NCBI RefSeq assembly: GCF_004769525.1
Contig: NZ_RQFT01000012.1
Coordinates: forward strand, 628,001-692,000
Length of the DNA: 64,000 bases
Source of the DNA: Leptospira bouyouniensis
GTDB taxonomy: Bacteria > Spirochaetota > Leptospiria > Leptospirales > Leptospiraceae
Direction: 5' to 3'
Part shown: piece by piece, positions 55,013 to 64,000 of the stretch
Layout: each line of letters begins with the position of its first letter
Position numbering within the stretch: position 1 is the first letter of the stretch
Notes under the pieces: generated by a model
Databases searched by the model: none
The model's input: only the letters and a program-made list of their open reading frames with translations
Told to the model about the DNA's origin: nothing
Position numbers and translations under genes: made by a program

Positions 55013-55111
55013 CAGTCATTCATGACAATGGAAAGAGAAGAATTGTCAATTCGAAAGTCAAAATTAAAAAAAGAGTTTTCAAAGATTGAATTGAACAAAC
55101 ACTCATGGGAA

Positions 55112-56344
55112 ATGAGACCGAACAAGTTAATTTATTTCATTTTATTCCTCGGAATCTCACTCTTTGCCAAAGGGAATGTTTATGTGCAAAGCAACAAAGC
55201 AAAGTTACTCTCTCAACCAAAGTTAAATGCAGATGGGACTGGTTTAAAAATAGGAGAAGTACTAACTCCGATGGGCGAACAAGGTCTTTTCGTACAAGTG
55301 CGAGTGGAAGAAAAAACTGGTTGGGTTTCTAAGTTATTTGTTTCTCCACTCCCACCTGGGAACCAAATGAAGTTAGGGATCACTTCGAATTCTTCGGAAG
55401 CAGTTGTCGCAAGACAAAGGGCATCTGATTTTACAAAAACAGCTGCTGCGAGAGGACTCTCTGAAACACAAAAAATGCGTGTCAGAGGAGAAGGAGAACT
55501 GTATGATTTTGAATCTTTACGTTGGTTAGAATCCGTCCCACTCTCTACAGAAGTCACAAATGATAAAGATGATAAAAATTCACCTAACGTAAGTTTACAA
55601 CAAAACTTGTTTTCATTCACTTCAAATCAATCGTTACCTGTCTTAGGTGAAACAAAAGCAGAAGTGAAAATGGGTCGTTCTCTGGCCGCTAGATTGTTAA
55701 AAAAATATCCTATTGTCAAAGACTTAGAATTCACCCGTTATTTGAATTCCATAGCGTTTCGATTAGGTTCTGTTTCTTCCAGAAAAGATTTAGAGTTTCG
55801 TGTTGGTATCATTGAATCCAATGAAATAAATGCTTATTCCTGCCCAGGAGGGTATTTGTTTTTAACAACTGGTGCCTTAAAAAAAATCCAAACTGAAGCG
55901 GAACTTGCAGGGATCATCGCTCATGAAATGGGTCATGTGATATTATTCCATAATGGTGAATTCAAAGAATCCAATGTGTTTGTGGATATACTTTCTGGCC
56001 TTTTATCACCTCCTGGAAGTGAGGTGGTGAACTCTGCGATGGCAACTGCAATTACAGAGATGGAAAAACAATTTTTTGAAACTGGTCGCGATGTTAAAGT
56101 AGAATTGGAAGCGGATGAAGCTGCAGTAGGTCTAGTTTCTCAAGTTGGTTATTCTCCCTTAGGACTTTCTAGTTATTTGAACACAATGTCAAAATCAGAT
56201 GGTGCTGAGCTTTTGAAAAAAACACATCCAGAAACCAATGTTAGGATTGCAAAACTTGTGTTTATCGAATCTTCGATTTCAATGGAAGGCACTCCGATCA
56301 TTGTCGATCGATGGAGTGAATATAAAAATAGAATTGGAAAATGA
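55112..56344 (+). CDS. SH3-like domain M48 metallopeptidase
   Basis: A 410-residue secreted protease: signal peptide, an SH3b-like domain (about 25-85, containing KLLSQPKLNADGTGLKIGEV and KTGWVSKLFV), a linker and an M48 peptidase domain. Zinc ligands are in GIIAHEMGHVILFHNGE (HExxH) with the third in VELEADEAAVG. NEINAYSCPGGYLFL is a typical M48 stretch. The start at 55112 gives the signal peptide; an in-frame ATG at 55004 would overlap the divergent lipoprotein. The ATGA overlap with the cyclase couples them. Confidence 0.87.
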   Translation: MRPNKLIYFILFLGISLFAKGNVYVQSNKAKLLSQPKLNADGTGLKIGEVLTPMGEQGLFVQVRVEEKTGWVSKLFVSPLPPGNQMKLGITSNSSEAVVARQRASDFTKTAAARGLSETQKMRVRGEGELYDFESLRWLESVPLSTEVTNDKDDKNSPNVSLQQNLFSFTSNQSLPVLGETKAEVKMGRSLAARLLKKYPIVKDLEFTRYLNSIAFRLGSVSSRKDLEFRVGIIESNEINAYSCPGGYLFLTTGALKKIQTEAELAGIIAHEMGHVILFHNGEFKESNVFVDILSGLLSPPGSEVVNSAMATAITEMEKQFFETGRDVKVELEADEAAVGLVSQVGYSPLGLSSYLNTMSKSDGAELLKKTHPETNVRIAKLVFIESSISMEGTPIIVDRWSEYKNRIGK

Positions 56345-58509
56345 AACAAAGTAAAATTTTAATCCCCATCTTTTTGATGGTAGTGATCCCAGCTCTCCTC
56401 ACTACTTTCTTAACATTATTTAAATTTTCTGCTACGCTTGATCGCAAATTATCAGATGCCTTTTTCCATCTGTTACCTTCACACCATCGATTTTCTAATG
56501 ATATCGTGATCATTGATATAGATGAACAGAGTATTGCCAAATATGCAGATCACCCTGAGCTTGGACAATGGCCTTGGAAACGACACATTTATCCAACACT
56601 CATAGGATATACAAAACTTCTCACTCCACCAAAAATCACGATTATAGATATCATGTTTACAGAAAGGTCGGATTATGATGATGCTCTTGTCTCCGCTAAC
56701 GAGAGTTTGGGGGAGATTTCTCATGCAGCAAATTTTCGTGATGGTGGTATTGTAATTCCAAGAAAAGGAATCGAAACCATCAGTCAGAAATTCAGTGTTC
56801 CTTTGGATACAAAGATTCCATTTCCCAAATATGAAAATGCTTCCTTTCCTATTGGATTAATCGGGGAAACAGCTCCTATGATTCATGTAGTGAATGTGAT
56901 TGCCGATAGTGATGGTATTTTAAGGAGGTTTTCACCTTTTGTTAGATGGAATGGATTGTATTTTCCTACTCTTGCGTTACAAGCATTTGCGTTAGGTGAA
57001 TCTTACAAAACAGAATCTAAAGATTCAAATTTTTATTTATTAAAAGGCGATGTCCGACGAATTGTGCCAGTCGGTAAAGATGGACTTGTTCGGTCTTATT
57101 TTTATACAGAAGAAGAATTAAGAAATATTCCAAGGTATTCTGCTGCGGGCATCATCGAATCACTTGAAAAATTAAATTCAGGAGAAGTGGAAGACCCAAA
57201 TTCTTTGCTTGTACCACCAAAATTATTTGATGGAAAAATTGTTCTTATAGGTACATCTGCTGCATCAACTCACGATGATGTGGTGACACCACATGGATTA
57301 TTTCCTGGAGTCATTGCCCAAGCAGTTTTTGCTTCTAATTTAACTGAAGGCCATTTACTAAAAGAATTACCGGAATCGTATGGGATTGGATTCACAATAA
57401 TCGTACTGTTTGTTGGTGTACTGATCCTTTTTATCAATCAGTGGCATCTTTTAAAGAATATATATCCGATATTTGCAGTATCACTTTTTATTGGGACTTT
57501 TTATTTTTTATATCGAATGGATATGGTTTTATCAACATATTCATTTGTTTTGGGATTTCCCATTTCTTATTTATTAGGTTTTGCTTATCTTACGTATACA
57601 GAAGGTAGAGAGAAAAGAAAATTCAATCACATCTTACGCAACTTAGTTGATCCGGAAGTTGTCAGTGTTGCCCTTGAAAATATGGAATCTTTAAAACAAG
57701 GAGGAGAGTGGGAAATTACCGCTTTTTTTTCTGACGTTGCAGGATTTTCTTCCATCAGTGAAGAGTTAAGTGCGACTGATCTTGCTAAACTTCTAAATGA
57801 ATACCTTTCAGCGATGACAAAGGTTTTAAAAGCCAATGCAGGTACGTTAGATAAATACATTGGAGATGCAATCGTTGGGATTTTTGGGGCACCGATTCAA
57901 AATAAAGAACATCCAAAACTTGCTTGCAAAACAGCTCTAGAGATGGTAACTGAGCTTGAAAATTTACGTGTTGAATGGAACAAACGCGGAGATTACACTC
58001 CACTGGCACGTGCGATGGTCTTTCGGATCGGACTCAACTGTGGTTTGGCTAAGGTGGGATTTATGGGCACAGATAGTTTGGCATCATATACAATGATGGG
58101 AGATAGTGTCAATTTGGCCGCTAGATTAGAAGCGGCAGCAAAGGACTATGGTGTTTCCATCCTTGTTTCCGAAAGCATTGAATCTGTTTGTAAGGATACG
58201 TTTCATTTTCGGTTTTTGGATTGGATCCGTGTGAAAGGAAAAGAAGCGCCTGTAAAGATTTTTAGTTTAGAATCATTTCAAAAAGATGTTACATCTATCA
58301 TGTTGGATGCAGAAAAAGAATATGAATTAGGATTTTCACAATATTCGAAACGAAATTGGGAAGATGCTATTGAACACTTTAAGAATGTTTCTAAAATTTT
58401 AGGTAAAGAAGATAAAAGTAGTCACTTACTCATCAAACGTTGCCAAACTTTATTCCAAAACCCACCACCTATCGACTGGGACGGTGTTTATACACGTACA
58501 TCAAAATAA
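56341..58509 (+). CDS. CHASE2-domain adenylate cyclase
   Basis: A 722-residue protein: membrane helix (about 7-27), extracytoplasmic CHASE2 domain (about 40-330, with [14 protein letters not shown] and [21 protein letters not shown]), three further helices (about 345-415), class III cyclase domain (about 445-640) and a short C-terminal tail. Metal-binding Asp residues are in [11 protein letters not shown] and [27 protein letters not shown] holds the conserved Asn/Arg. The adenine Lys (LDKYIGD) with Thr (YTMMGD) points to cAMP. Coupled to the SH3-M48 protease and followed by an MCP gene. Confidence 0.92.
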   Translation: MKQSKILIPIFLMVVIPALLTTFLTLFKFSATLDRKLSDAFFHLLPSHHRFSNDIVIIDIDEQSIAKYADHPELGQWPWKRHIYPTLIGYTKLLTPPKITIIDIMFTERSDYDDALVSANESLGEISHAANFRDGGIVIPRKGIETISQKFSVPLDTKIPFPKYENASFPIGLIGETAPMIHVVNVIADSDGILRRFSPFVRWNGLYFPTLALQAFALGESYKTESKDSNFYLLKGDVRRIVPVGKDGLVRSYFYTEEELRNIPRYSAAGIIESLEKLNSGEVEDPNSLLVPPKLFDGKIVLIGTSAASTHDDVVTPHGLFPGVIAQAVFASNLTEGHLLKELPESYGIGFTIIVLFVGVLILFINQWHLLKNIYPIFAVSLFIGTFYFLYRMDMVLSTYSFVLGFPISYLLGFAYLTYTEGREKRKFNHILRNLVDPEVVSVALENMESLKQGGEWEITAFFSDVAGFSSISEELSATDLAKLLNEYLSAMTKVLKANAGTLDKYIGDAIVGIFGAPIQNKEHPKLACKTALEMVTELENLRVEWNKRGDYTPLARAMVFRIGLNCGLAKVGFMGTDSLASYTMMGDSVNLAARLEAAAKDYGVSILVSESIESVCKDTFHFRFLDWIRVKGKEAPVKIFSLESFQKDVTSIMLDAEKEYELGFSQYSKRNWEDAIEHFKNVSKILGKEDKSSHLLIKRCQTLFQNPPPIDWDGVYTRTSK

Positions 58510-58562
58510 TACTATACCGAAAATTGCTTTTACCAGATTGTCCAGATCAAGGAAAAAGCGAA

Positions 58563-60365
58563 ATGAACGAAGCAAAAATTAAATCATTATGTTGGCGGTT
58601 GACAATTGGTCTTGAATTATTAACCGCAGTACTTGCAGTTCCTACTGCAGTATTGTTTATTATCATTGCTGGTGTTTATTCTTTTGAAAAATCTATCCTC
58701 GTTGTGTTTGGAGCAACCATTGCTCTTTTTACGTCTTATATCTTTCCTACAATACGATTTCTAAAGTTTCAAAATCTTTTAAGAACAACAATCCCCAATA
58801 CATTTAGTAATAAATCGCTTTTGGAAAAACAAAAAATAAAACGCCAGCTATTAGAATTTCCAAAAAAAAATTTAGGATACTTTCTTGTGCAATGGTCTTT
58901 TGGAATTCCCTTAGCAGCTTTTGTTACGTTTCAATTTTTTACACCGACAATCGTAGAATACCTTCCTTATTTTATATTACCGATCCTTATTTATCCTGTA
59001 CTTGGTGTTTCTCATTTTTTTCTCAGTGAACTTTTAGTTTCGGAAGTTTTGATTACAAAGGAGCTGAAAGATCTTCCTTTAGAATCCGAGACTATTCCAA
59101 AAGTGGGAATTTATGCCCGTATCTTTTTTACAATGTCCGCTGTCTTTACTATGACACTTACAGCTTTAGGGTATTTATTACTTGTAGAGGTGACAAAATT
59201 TGCGCAATTACAGAATGCAGAAGTCACCTTGGTGCTAATGGCAGTTTTTATCACGGTTAATATTTTTGTTTTAACATCTCTTTTTGTGAAAGCAATGAAA
59301 TTTAACACTATCCAAATGGCCAATCGATATAAAGAATTGGCAACAGGTGATTTAAGAGAGTCAGTTCCTATTATTTCTACAGATGAATTAGGACATGGAT
59401 CCATTTCTTTAAATTCATTTATTCATAGTATCCGTAAAATCACCTCCGTAGTCATTGAAGAGTCAGATAAATTGAATGCTGATGCCAAAGTGATCGCAAC
59501 TCAGACACAGGGCCTTACTCAAGCTATGATGGAGCAGGCATCTTCATCTGAAGAAATGTCTGCTGGTGTCGAAGAAATGTCAGCTAGCATTCGTTCTACT
59601 GCTTTCGGAGCCAAAAAACAAAACGATATCACGAAAGAAGCAAAGGACTTGGTGATTGGAATGGAGTCATCAATTATTTCCATTCATGATATGATGAGTT
59701 TGACTGAATCAGAAACGAAACAAATGGAAGAAGAAACAAAATTAGGCCAAACAGCTTTACATTCGACACTTTCCGCCATGTCAGAGATCGAAACAAGTGT
59801 TGATCATACTTCCAATGTGATTCAAGTGATTGGAGAGATTTCCGATAAAATTGGACTGCTTTCGCTCAATGCATCAATCGAAGCTGCGAGGGCAGGGGAT
59901 GCAGGTCGTGGGTTTGCTGTAGTCGCGAGTGAAATTTCCAAACTAGGGGAACAAACTCTTTCCAATACAAAACGAATCTTGGAAGCAGTATCGAAAGCTT
60001 CTGCTTCCACAAAATCAGGAAGGCTTGCTGTATCCAATACGGAAAAAACTTTCACTCAAATTGGGAAGTCAGTAAACACAACGATTGAACTTATCAAACA
60101 ATCCAGTGAAATGACAAAAAAACAATTGGAGCTCGTCAAAAATGTGAAAGATAGTTTTGAAAAATTAACCATTTCCGCTATGGAAATTGAACAAAATACA
60201 AACGAACAAGCAAGTACTTCAGAAGAACTCGCAAAAAGTATCGCTACCATTACGGAAGGTACGGAATACTTAAATCAGTTTGTGAACGATATTGATAAAC
60301 TCTGTGTTGCTTTATCAGGGAAAGCTGCAAACTTGAGAAAGACAGTCGATTTTTTTAAGATTTAA
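58563..60365 (+). CDS. Six-TM methyl-accepting chemotaxis receptor
   Basis: A 600-residue MCP. Six membrane helices fill residues about 10-270 with little periplasmic sequence, then a HAMP domain (about 275-325) and a signalling domain whose hairpin tip contains [29 protein letters not shown]. This tip is the CheW/CheA-binding core. The N-terminus differs from the usual two-helix plus ligand domain receptor. It follows the cyclase by 53 bases, probably in its operon, and has AAGGAAAAAG upstream. The end overlaps the facing barrel gene by 4 bases. Confidence 0.92.
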   Translation: MNEAKIKSLCWRLTIGLELLTAVLAVPTAVLFIIIAGVYSFEKSILVVFGATIALFTSYIFPTIRFLKFQNLLRTTIPNTFSNKSLLEKQKIKRQLLEFPKKNLGYFLVQWSFGIPLAAFVTFQFFTPTIVEYLPYFILPILIYPVLGVSHFFLSELLVSEVLITKELKDLPLESETIPKVGIYARIFFTMSAVFTMTLTALGYLLLVEVTKFAQLQNAEVTLVLMAVFITVNIFVLTSLFVKAMKFNTIQMANRYKELATGDLRESVPIISTDELGHGSISLNSFIHSIRKITSVVIEESDKLNADAKVIATQTQGLTQAMMEQASSSEEMSAGVEEMSASIRSTAFGAKKQNDITKEAKDLVIGMESSIISIHDMMSLTESETKQMEEETKLGQTALHSTLSAMSEIETSVDHTSNVIQVIGEISDKIGLLSLNASIEAARAGDAGRGFAVVASEISKLGEQTLSNTKRILEAVSKASASTKSGRLAVSNTEKTFTQIGKSVNTTIELIKQSSEMTKKQLELVKNVKDSFEKLTISAMEIEQNTNEQASTSEELAKSIATITEGTEYLNQFVNDIDKLCVALSGKAANLRKTVDFFKI

Positions 60366-61894
60366 AAAACATGACTAAAATTAACAAAAAGTTGTTCATC
60401 TTCCCTTGATTTTGCATAATCAATCATAATGATTGTTGCTTGGTTCCAAGCAATGCGAAGCCCAATCCCTCGAGAATAAAAATAGTTTTTTAGATTAATT
60501 TTATGTTCGTCGTCCCAAACCCTACCATAATCAAAAAAGGGAACGATATTAAAGGCAAAAAATTCTGATCCTAATTTTAATTCTGCAAATTTCCATCGGA
60601 TTTCAGAATTCCCCCATCCCATCGCACGTCCAACGAAACGATCTTGTTTGTATCCACGTAACGTACGAAGTCCTCCAAGTCCACCCACAAGTCCTTCTGT
60701 ACCCCACATATTTCGATATTCAAAAAATGGTGCTTCACCTTCTGTTACACCTAGACCAAAACGATTGGCAACGACTAACTTATCAACTAACTTTGGAAAG
60801 GGGCTCCAAAACATTTTTGTTTGTGCAAAATACTTTTGAAACTGATAATTTGAACCCATCGCCTTATCATGTTTTTCATACGTGACTTCGGCAAAAATAC
60901 CTGAATTTGGGTCTGGTTCAAAATCTCTTGTATCGTATACAATTCCAAGACGTACTGCATTGACATAACCACCTTGGTAACCTATAATTTTTTTTCCTTC
61001 ATAGTCTTCTGTTAATCGAGTTTTGCCATTGGGAACATCAGCACTCAGTTGGTCGAAAGTTGGATCAATTCCTCTGACCATTTTTCCATCGTAGGTACGA
61101 ATGATATTATTTGAAAATTTTAATCCAGACACTAATCTTACTGTTCCACCCACATAAGACCTTTCTACACTCACAGTTGCCATTGGAGTCTCAATGGTAT
61201 AACGATTGTACATCTTGTCAGTTACCACATAACCAGGTGTTTGTGGAATTCCTGATAAAGTTTTTCCACCTACTTGGAATGGGTCAGAACTAGTACCAGG
61301 TCTGTAGTAAGTGAGATTTGTTTCTTGGTCGATGAAACTTGCATTGTTTACTTGACGATTGTAAGGTTGGTTTCGATCCAGATAGGAAAGTGGTTTCATG
61401 CTCGATTCACCAATTCCAAAATATAAAGTAGTGGGAGTGATCGTTAAAAAAGCATCTGCTCTTAACCTCCACTCTGTATCTTTTAGAAAAGGCATATCCA
61501 AACTGATTTGGTGGTATTGGGCATTTTTATTTGTATTAAAATACTGTGCAAAGAGCCTCATCCGGTAAGGCGTATAATAGAATAATGGATCTGTTTTTGG
61601 TCCGTTATTATAGAGATAAGCCCTTGCACCATAACCAATCCCTTCGTTTGGATCCGAATTGATCAGTGGAAGGCCTGTCGGATACCAACCATCTTTTTTA
61701 TCTTCTATGTCCTTTTTGCAAAGTTGTTTGGATGGATCCATGGGAAAAGGAAGGTTCTTAGGCGGAGGGTCTTTGATACAACCTGGCTCAGGGATGGCTT
61801 CTTGTGCGATGAGGTTTCCCAGTGAGCCAAGCACAAAGATGACAAAACAAACCGTTAGCTGTCTTGAAACCCTATGCACGAGATGAATTCCCAT
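60362..61894 (-). CDS. Omp85-type barrel without POTRA domains
   Basis: A 510-residue outer membrane protein with a signal peptide (ending near NLIAQ) and a C-terminal surface-antigen (D15/BamA) barrel. [26 protein letters not shown] (kept here as its LRGY motif) and [10 protein letters not shown] match the lid and strand motifs of the family; the protein ends in an aromatic. The region before the barrel (about 30-80) is only 50 residues, too short for a POTRA domain. It may be a translocation or lipid-insertion barrel. A palindrome lies upstream. Confidence 0.8.
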   Translation of the reverse strand: MGIHLVHRVSRQLTVCFVIFVLGSLGNLIAQEAIPEPGCIKDPPPKNLPFPMDPSKQLCKKDIEDKKDGWYPTGLPLINSDPNEGIGYGARAYLYNNGPKTDPLFYYTPYRMRLFAQYFNTNKNAQYHQISLDMPFLKDTEWRLRADAFLTITPTTLYFGIGESSMKPLSYLDRNQPYNRQVNNASFIDQETNLTYYRPGTSSDPFQVGGKTLSGIPQTPGYVVTDKMYNRYTIETPMATVSVERSYVGGTVRLVSGLKFSNNIIRTYDGKMVRGIDPTFDQLSADVPNGKTRLTEDYEGKKIIGYQGGYVNAVRLGIVYDTRDFEPDPNSGIFAEVTYEKHDKAMGSNYQFQKYFAQTKMFWSPFPKLVDKLVVANRFGLGVTEGEAPFFEYRNMWGTEGLVGGLGGLRTLRGYKQDRFVGRAMGWGNSEIRWKFAELKLGSEFFAFNIVPFFDYGRVWDDEHKINLKNYFYSRGIGLRIAWNQATIIMIDYAKSREDEQLFVNFSHVF

Positions 61895-61938
61895 AAGAGG
61901 AGGAAATTGGAAGATTTGTAGACTCTGTCAACCAAAAA

Positions 61939-61952
61939 AGTGAGCGCTCACT
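61939..61952. promoter_or_regulatory. 14-bp perfect palindrome, probable regulator site
   Basis: AGTGAGCGCTCACT is a perfect palindrome 45 bases upstream of the Omp85-like gene. It resembles operators bound by TetR-family repressors, many of which use TGAGNGNNCACTCA-type boxes. No TetR gene is in the window, so a distant regulator is implied. A TTGACA lies nearby on the minus strand (about 61921-61926) but without a good -10. Confidence 0.5.
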
Positions 61953-62715
61953 CAATTTTTTTAAACGATACCATCGATGGTGCCGTCATAAACCAGAAAA
62001 TAAATTCACGAATTTTCCATTCGTTTTTCCCGTGTTGGAACAGATTGGGACTTGTCTCTTTTTGGTTTGAACTTTGTTAAACTAGGAGAGGTGAGTTTCA
62101 CATAGGAGAGTCTAAATCAGTTTCGATTGAGGATTGAGACTCATCACAACATGAATATTAGATGAACAATCAATCGAAATGATGAAACAACAAATTAAAA
62201 TCCTTCTCTTATGGTTATAAGTCTTCAGAGTATTAGATGGAATATTTTGTATGACACGAATTGGATCATATTCGAAAACCCTAAAATTATCACTTCGCCT
62301 TACCTAAAACAGACGGTAAGTAGAGATTCAAATAGGATAAACTAGTGAAATGGTAAAAAAGATCCATGCTTGAATCTGTGAGGTTTGGTATCTACTTTGG
62401 AGAGTTTATATGATTGAACGTGGGTAACTAATAAAAACCGTTTGATCCTTTTCTCTGGAATCGAACCGATGTATGGTTTTTGATTGGTTTTGGTTGAGAT
62501 CGTAATTCCTTCATTGAATGGAATATTATCAGCATAGATTGGAAAGGTAATCATAATTTACGCAATCTCGTATCCTAAAATACAGGGAACAGATTTATTC
62601 TTTCGATGTAAAATGACTCACCAATTCTGGTGATAGAAACTCTGGTTTTTTTGGCAAAAAATAATTTACAATGATTTTGATTATGGTAATAACTCTTAAG
62701 TTGAGTTTATATACG
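61953..62715. other. Intergenic region without clear genes
   Basis: About 760 bases between the palindrome and the lipoprotein gene. Reading both strands shows only short, unconvincing frames. One on the minus strand (62342-62554, 70 residues, no ribosome site, TAA three codons ahead of its ATG) is the best and could be a gene remnant. Composition is AT-rich. I see no RNA structure or repeat family. Confidence 0.45.
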
Positions 62716-63708
62716 ATGTCACATTACAAATACATTCCATACTTCCTAATTTGCCTTTTTCTAAATTGTATTACTTTTTATGAACGAATTCCCTCTGGAT
62801 CATCTGATAAACAAAAAGTAACATCCACAATCAAATTCCAATCCCAGGAACCGAAACCATTCTCCTATGAAAAGGACATACCTCTTTTGCCAGGTGAAAC
62901 CATAGGAGGTTTAAAATATGATCCAAATGCAGATTTTTTTAAAATTAACATAGAAGAAAAAAGAAAATATAAAACTAACAACTCACCTTTTTTATGTTTA
63001 ATCAGCATCCTTACGATTACTTTGGTTCCCTGTTATTACGATGCAGTGGAAACGATTCAATTTTCAGTAACAAGTCCCTATTTTTTTGAAAAACGAAAAC
63101 CAATTGAACAAGAGATTCGAAAAAGAGAATATGCCTGGCTCCCTCTATTTTTAGTGATTCCTTTTATGGGAGACAAATCACCAGATGATGGCAATCTATT
63201 GGCTTTAAAAGAAGCTGAAGTAAAATTATTAAATGAATATTCTAAGATGGAATCGGAAATTGAAGAAACAAAAAAGAAATTAAAACCTTTAATTAAAAAT
63301 CCTAAGAAATATGCTATTATATTGAATGATTTTGCTACAACTGATTTTAGTAATCAAAGTTATTCTTTTAATATTGGAACTGGAAAAGACATTATCATTC
63401 AAATCTTTAATAATTCTTTTAAGACGATAACGAAAATGAAATACCATTTGGCCGCTACGAATAGTTTTTTTAAATCACCGAATGAGGTTTCTGAAGTTAT
63501 TGTCAATGAAGAAACAATATTTCCAGGTGGATTTAGTAAAAATATATTTTACGCAAATCGGAATCCTAGGCCAAACTCATTGTATTTGTTTATGGATAAA
63601 ATAGAAATTGAATATGATGATGGTTCTTACGAAGTGATTTCTAAATCAGCGATCAATCAAATCAAAGTCATTTCTTCTCCTAGGCTTATCGATGAACTAT
63701 TTAAATAA
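62716..63708 (+). CDS. Hypothetical lipoprotein
   Basis: A 330-residue protein with a signal helix and FLNCIT lipobox (Cys near 17). A second hydrophobic segment (about 85-105, LISILTITLVPCYYDAVET) and a third (about 135-150, LFLVIPFMGDKS) could be membrane hairpins or buried strands. A coiled coil (about 163-195) and a beta-rich domain (about 200-320) follow. No family is recognised. The start at 62716 is chosen because the lipobox lies the right distance from it. Confidence 0.68.
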   Translation: MSHYKYIPYFLICLFLNCITFYERIPSGSSDKQKVTSTIKFQSQEPKPFSYEKDIPLLPGETIGGLKYDPNADFFKINIEEKRKYKTNNSPFLCLISILTITLVPCYYDAVETIQFSVTSPYFFEKRKPIEQEIRKREYAWLPLFLVIPFMGDKSPDDGNLLALKEAEVKLLNEYSKMESEIEETKKKLKPLIKNPKKYAIILNDFATTDFSNQSYSFNIGTGKDIIIQIFNNSFKTITKMKYHLAATNSFFKSPNEVSEVIVNEETIFPGGFSKNIFYANRNPRPNSLYLFMDKIEIEYDDGSYEVISKSAINQIKVISSPRLIDELFK

Positions 63709-63744
63709 TGTATGTTTGATACTGATTTTTATAAGGAAAATTCA

Positions 63745-64000
63745 TTATTCAATATAACCAAGTTTTCTAGCCCTTTCGATTAACTGTACTCGATTGCGTA
63801 CCCTTAATTTTCGATAAACATTTTTAAGGTGCGTATTTAAGGTATTATCACTTATTTCTAATCGAAGTCCAGCCTGGTGAATTGATAAACCTGAAGCAAT
63901 TTCAATTAAAACCTGTTTTTCTCTATTCGTAAGTTCAAATTCCGGTTTTTCGAAAGGTGTACGGAATGCATGGATCATACGTAATGCGATTGTTGGTGTG
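63745..64000 (-). CDS. NarL-type response regulator, 3' part only
   Basis: The gene runs off the right edge. The visible 84 residues contain a LuxR-type helix-turn-helix: LTNREKQVLIEIASGLSIHQ, then NTLNTHLKNVYRKLRVRNR. The preceding residues (TPTIALRM) resemble the linker of NarL/FixJ response regulators. The receiver domain and partner kinase lie outside. It is convergent with the lipoprotein gene, 36 bases away. Confidence 0.85.
   Translation of the reverse strand, partial: TPTIALRMIHAFRTPFEKPEFELTNREKQVLIEIASGLSIHQAGLRLEISDNTLNTHLKNVYRKLRVRNRVQLIERARKLGYIE

Noticed and set aside
55004..55111. 36-codon N-terminal extension of the M48 protease
   Set aside because: It would overlap the divergent lipoprotein gene and hide the signal peptide that begins at 55112.
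62342..62554. 70-residue frame on the minus strand
   Set aside because: No ribosome site, a stop just upstream and no recognisable domain; kept only as a remark in the intergenic entry.

Overview
The window looks like a chromosomal segment of a Leptospira species, more likely a saprophytic or intermediate lineage than L. interrogans. This is inferred from gene content and low GC. The signs are many lipoproteins with loose spirochaetal lipoboxes, a LipL45-like FecR-domain lipoprotein, a DUF1574 protein, a 7TM-DISM/SpoIIE phosphatase, a CHASE2 adenylate cyclase, flagellar FliS, a spirochaete-type TRAP transporter with a TatT lipoprotein, and several outer-membrane barrels. I see no phage, insertion sequence, CRISPR array or rRNA. 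The only RNA gene is one tRNA-Phe.

Layout. 1-4.5 kb: partial FG-GAP lipoprotein, YidB-like protein, DUF2452 protein, coaE with a SPOR-domain protein, a hydrolase lipoprotein and tRNA-Phe. 4.5-8.2 kb: divergent MocR regulator and PLP aminotransferase around a repeat-rich operator, then small unknown genes. 8.2-16.8 kb: SpoIIE-type phosphatase, radical SAM protein, FecR lipoprotein, lipA, RsuA-family pseudouridine synthase, DUF1574 protein, and an HPP protein without a normal start codon. 16.8-22.6 kb: transaldolase, two envelope proteins, purN-purH, and a fliS / coiled-coil / J-domain operon. 22.6-26.6 kb: TatT-DctP-DctQ-DctM transporter. 26.7-31.4 kb: lipoprotein-DedA, dgt, GST, argC and a futalosine-hydrolase-like gene. 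31.4-38 kb: a signalling block of a frame-split histidine kinase, a haem-type lipoprotein and a hybrid kinase, facing a porin gene. 38-41.4 kb: a decayed pseudogene, an S41 protease-like protein without its catalytic residues, a YbjN protein and a VOC protein. 41.4-47.7 kb: lipid flippase-like protein, HIT, ROK, a minimal ABC transporter, a TPR protein with a degenerate nuclease-like end, and ruvA. 47.8-62 kb: cNMP-binding patatin, NlpC/P60, second patatin, FadL-like barrel with lipoprotein, then SH3-M48 protease, CHASE2 cyclase and six-TM chemotaxis receptor, and an Omp85-type barrel without POTRA domains. 62-64 kb: a poor intergenic stretch, a lipoprotein and the end of a NarL-type response regulator.

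Working together. Most genes are envelope or signal-transduction functions in short operons with 1-14 bp overlaps, mixed with housekeeping genes. The most notable points are the kinase/haem-lipoprotein block at 31.4-36.4 kb, the dead S41 protease, the degenerate Mrr-like protein, the TatT-type TRAP transporter, and a possible cAMP circuit joining the cyclase at 56.3 kb to the cNMP-binding patatin at 47.8 kb.
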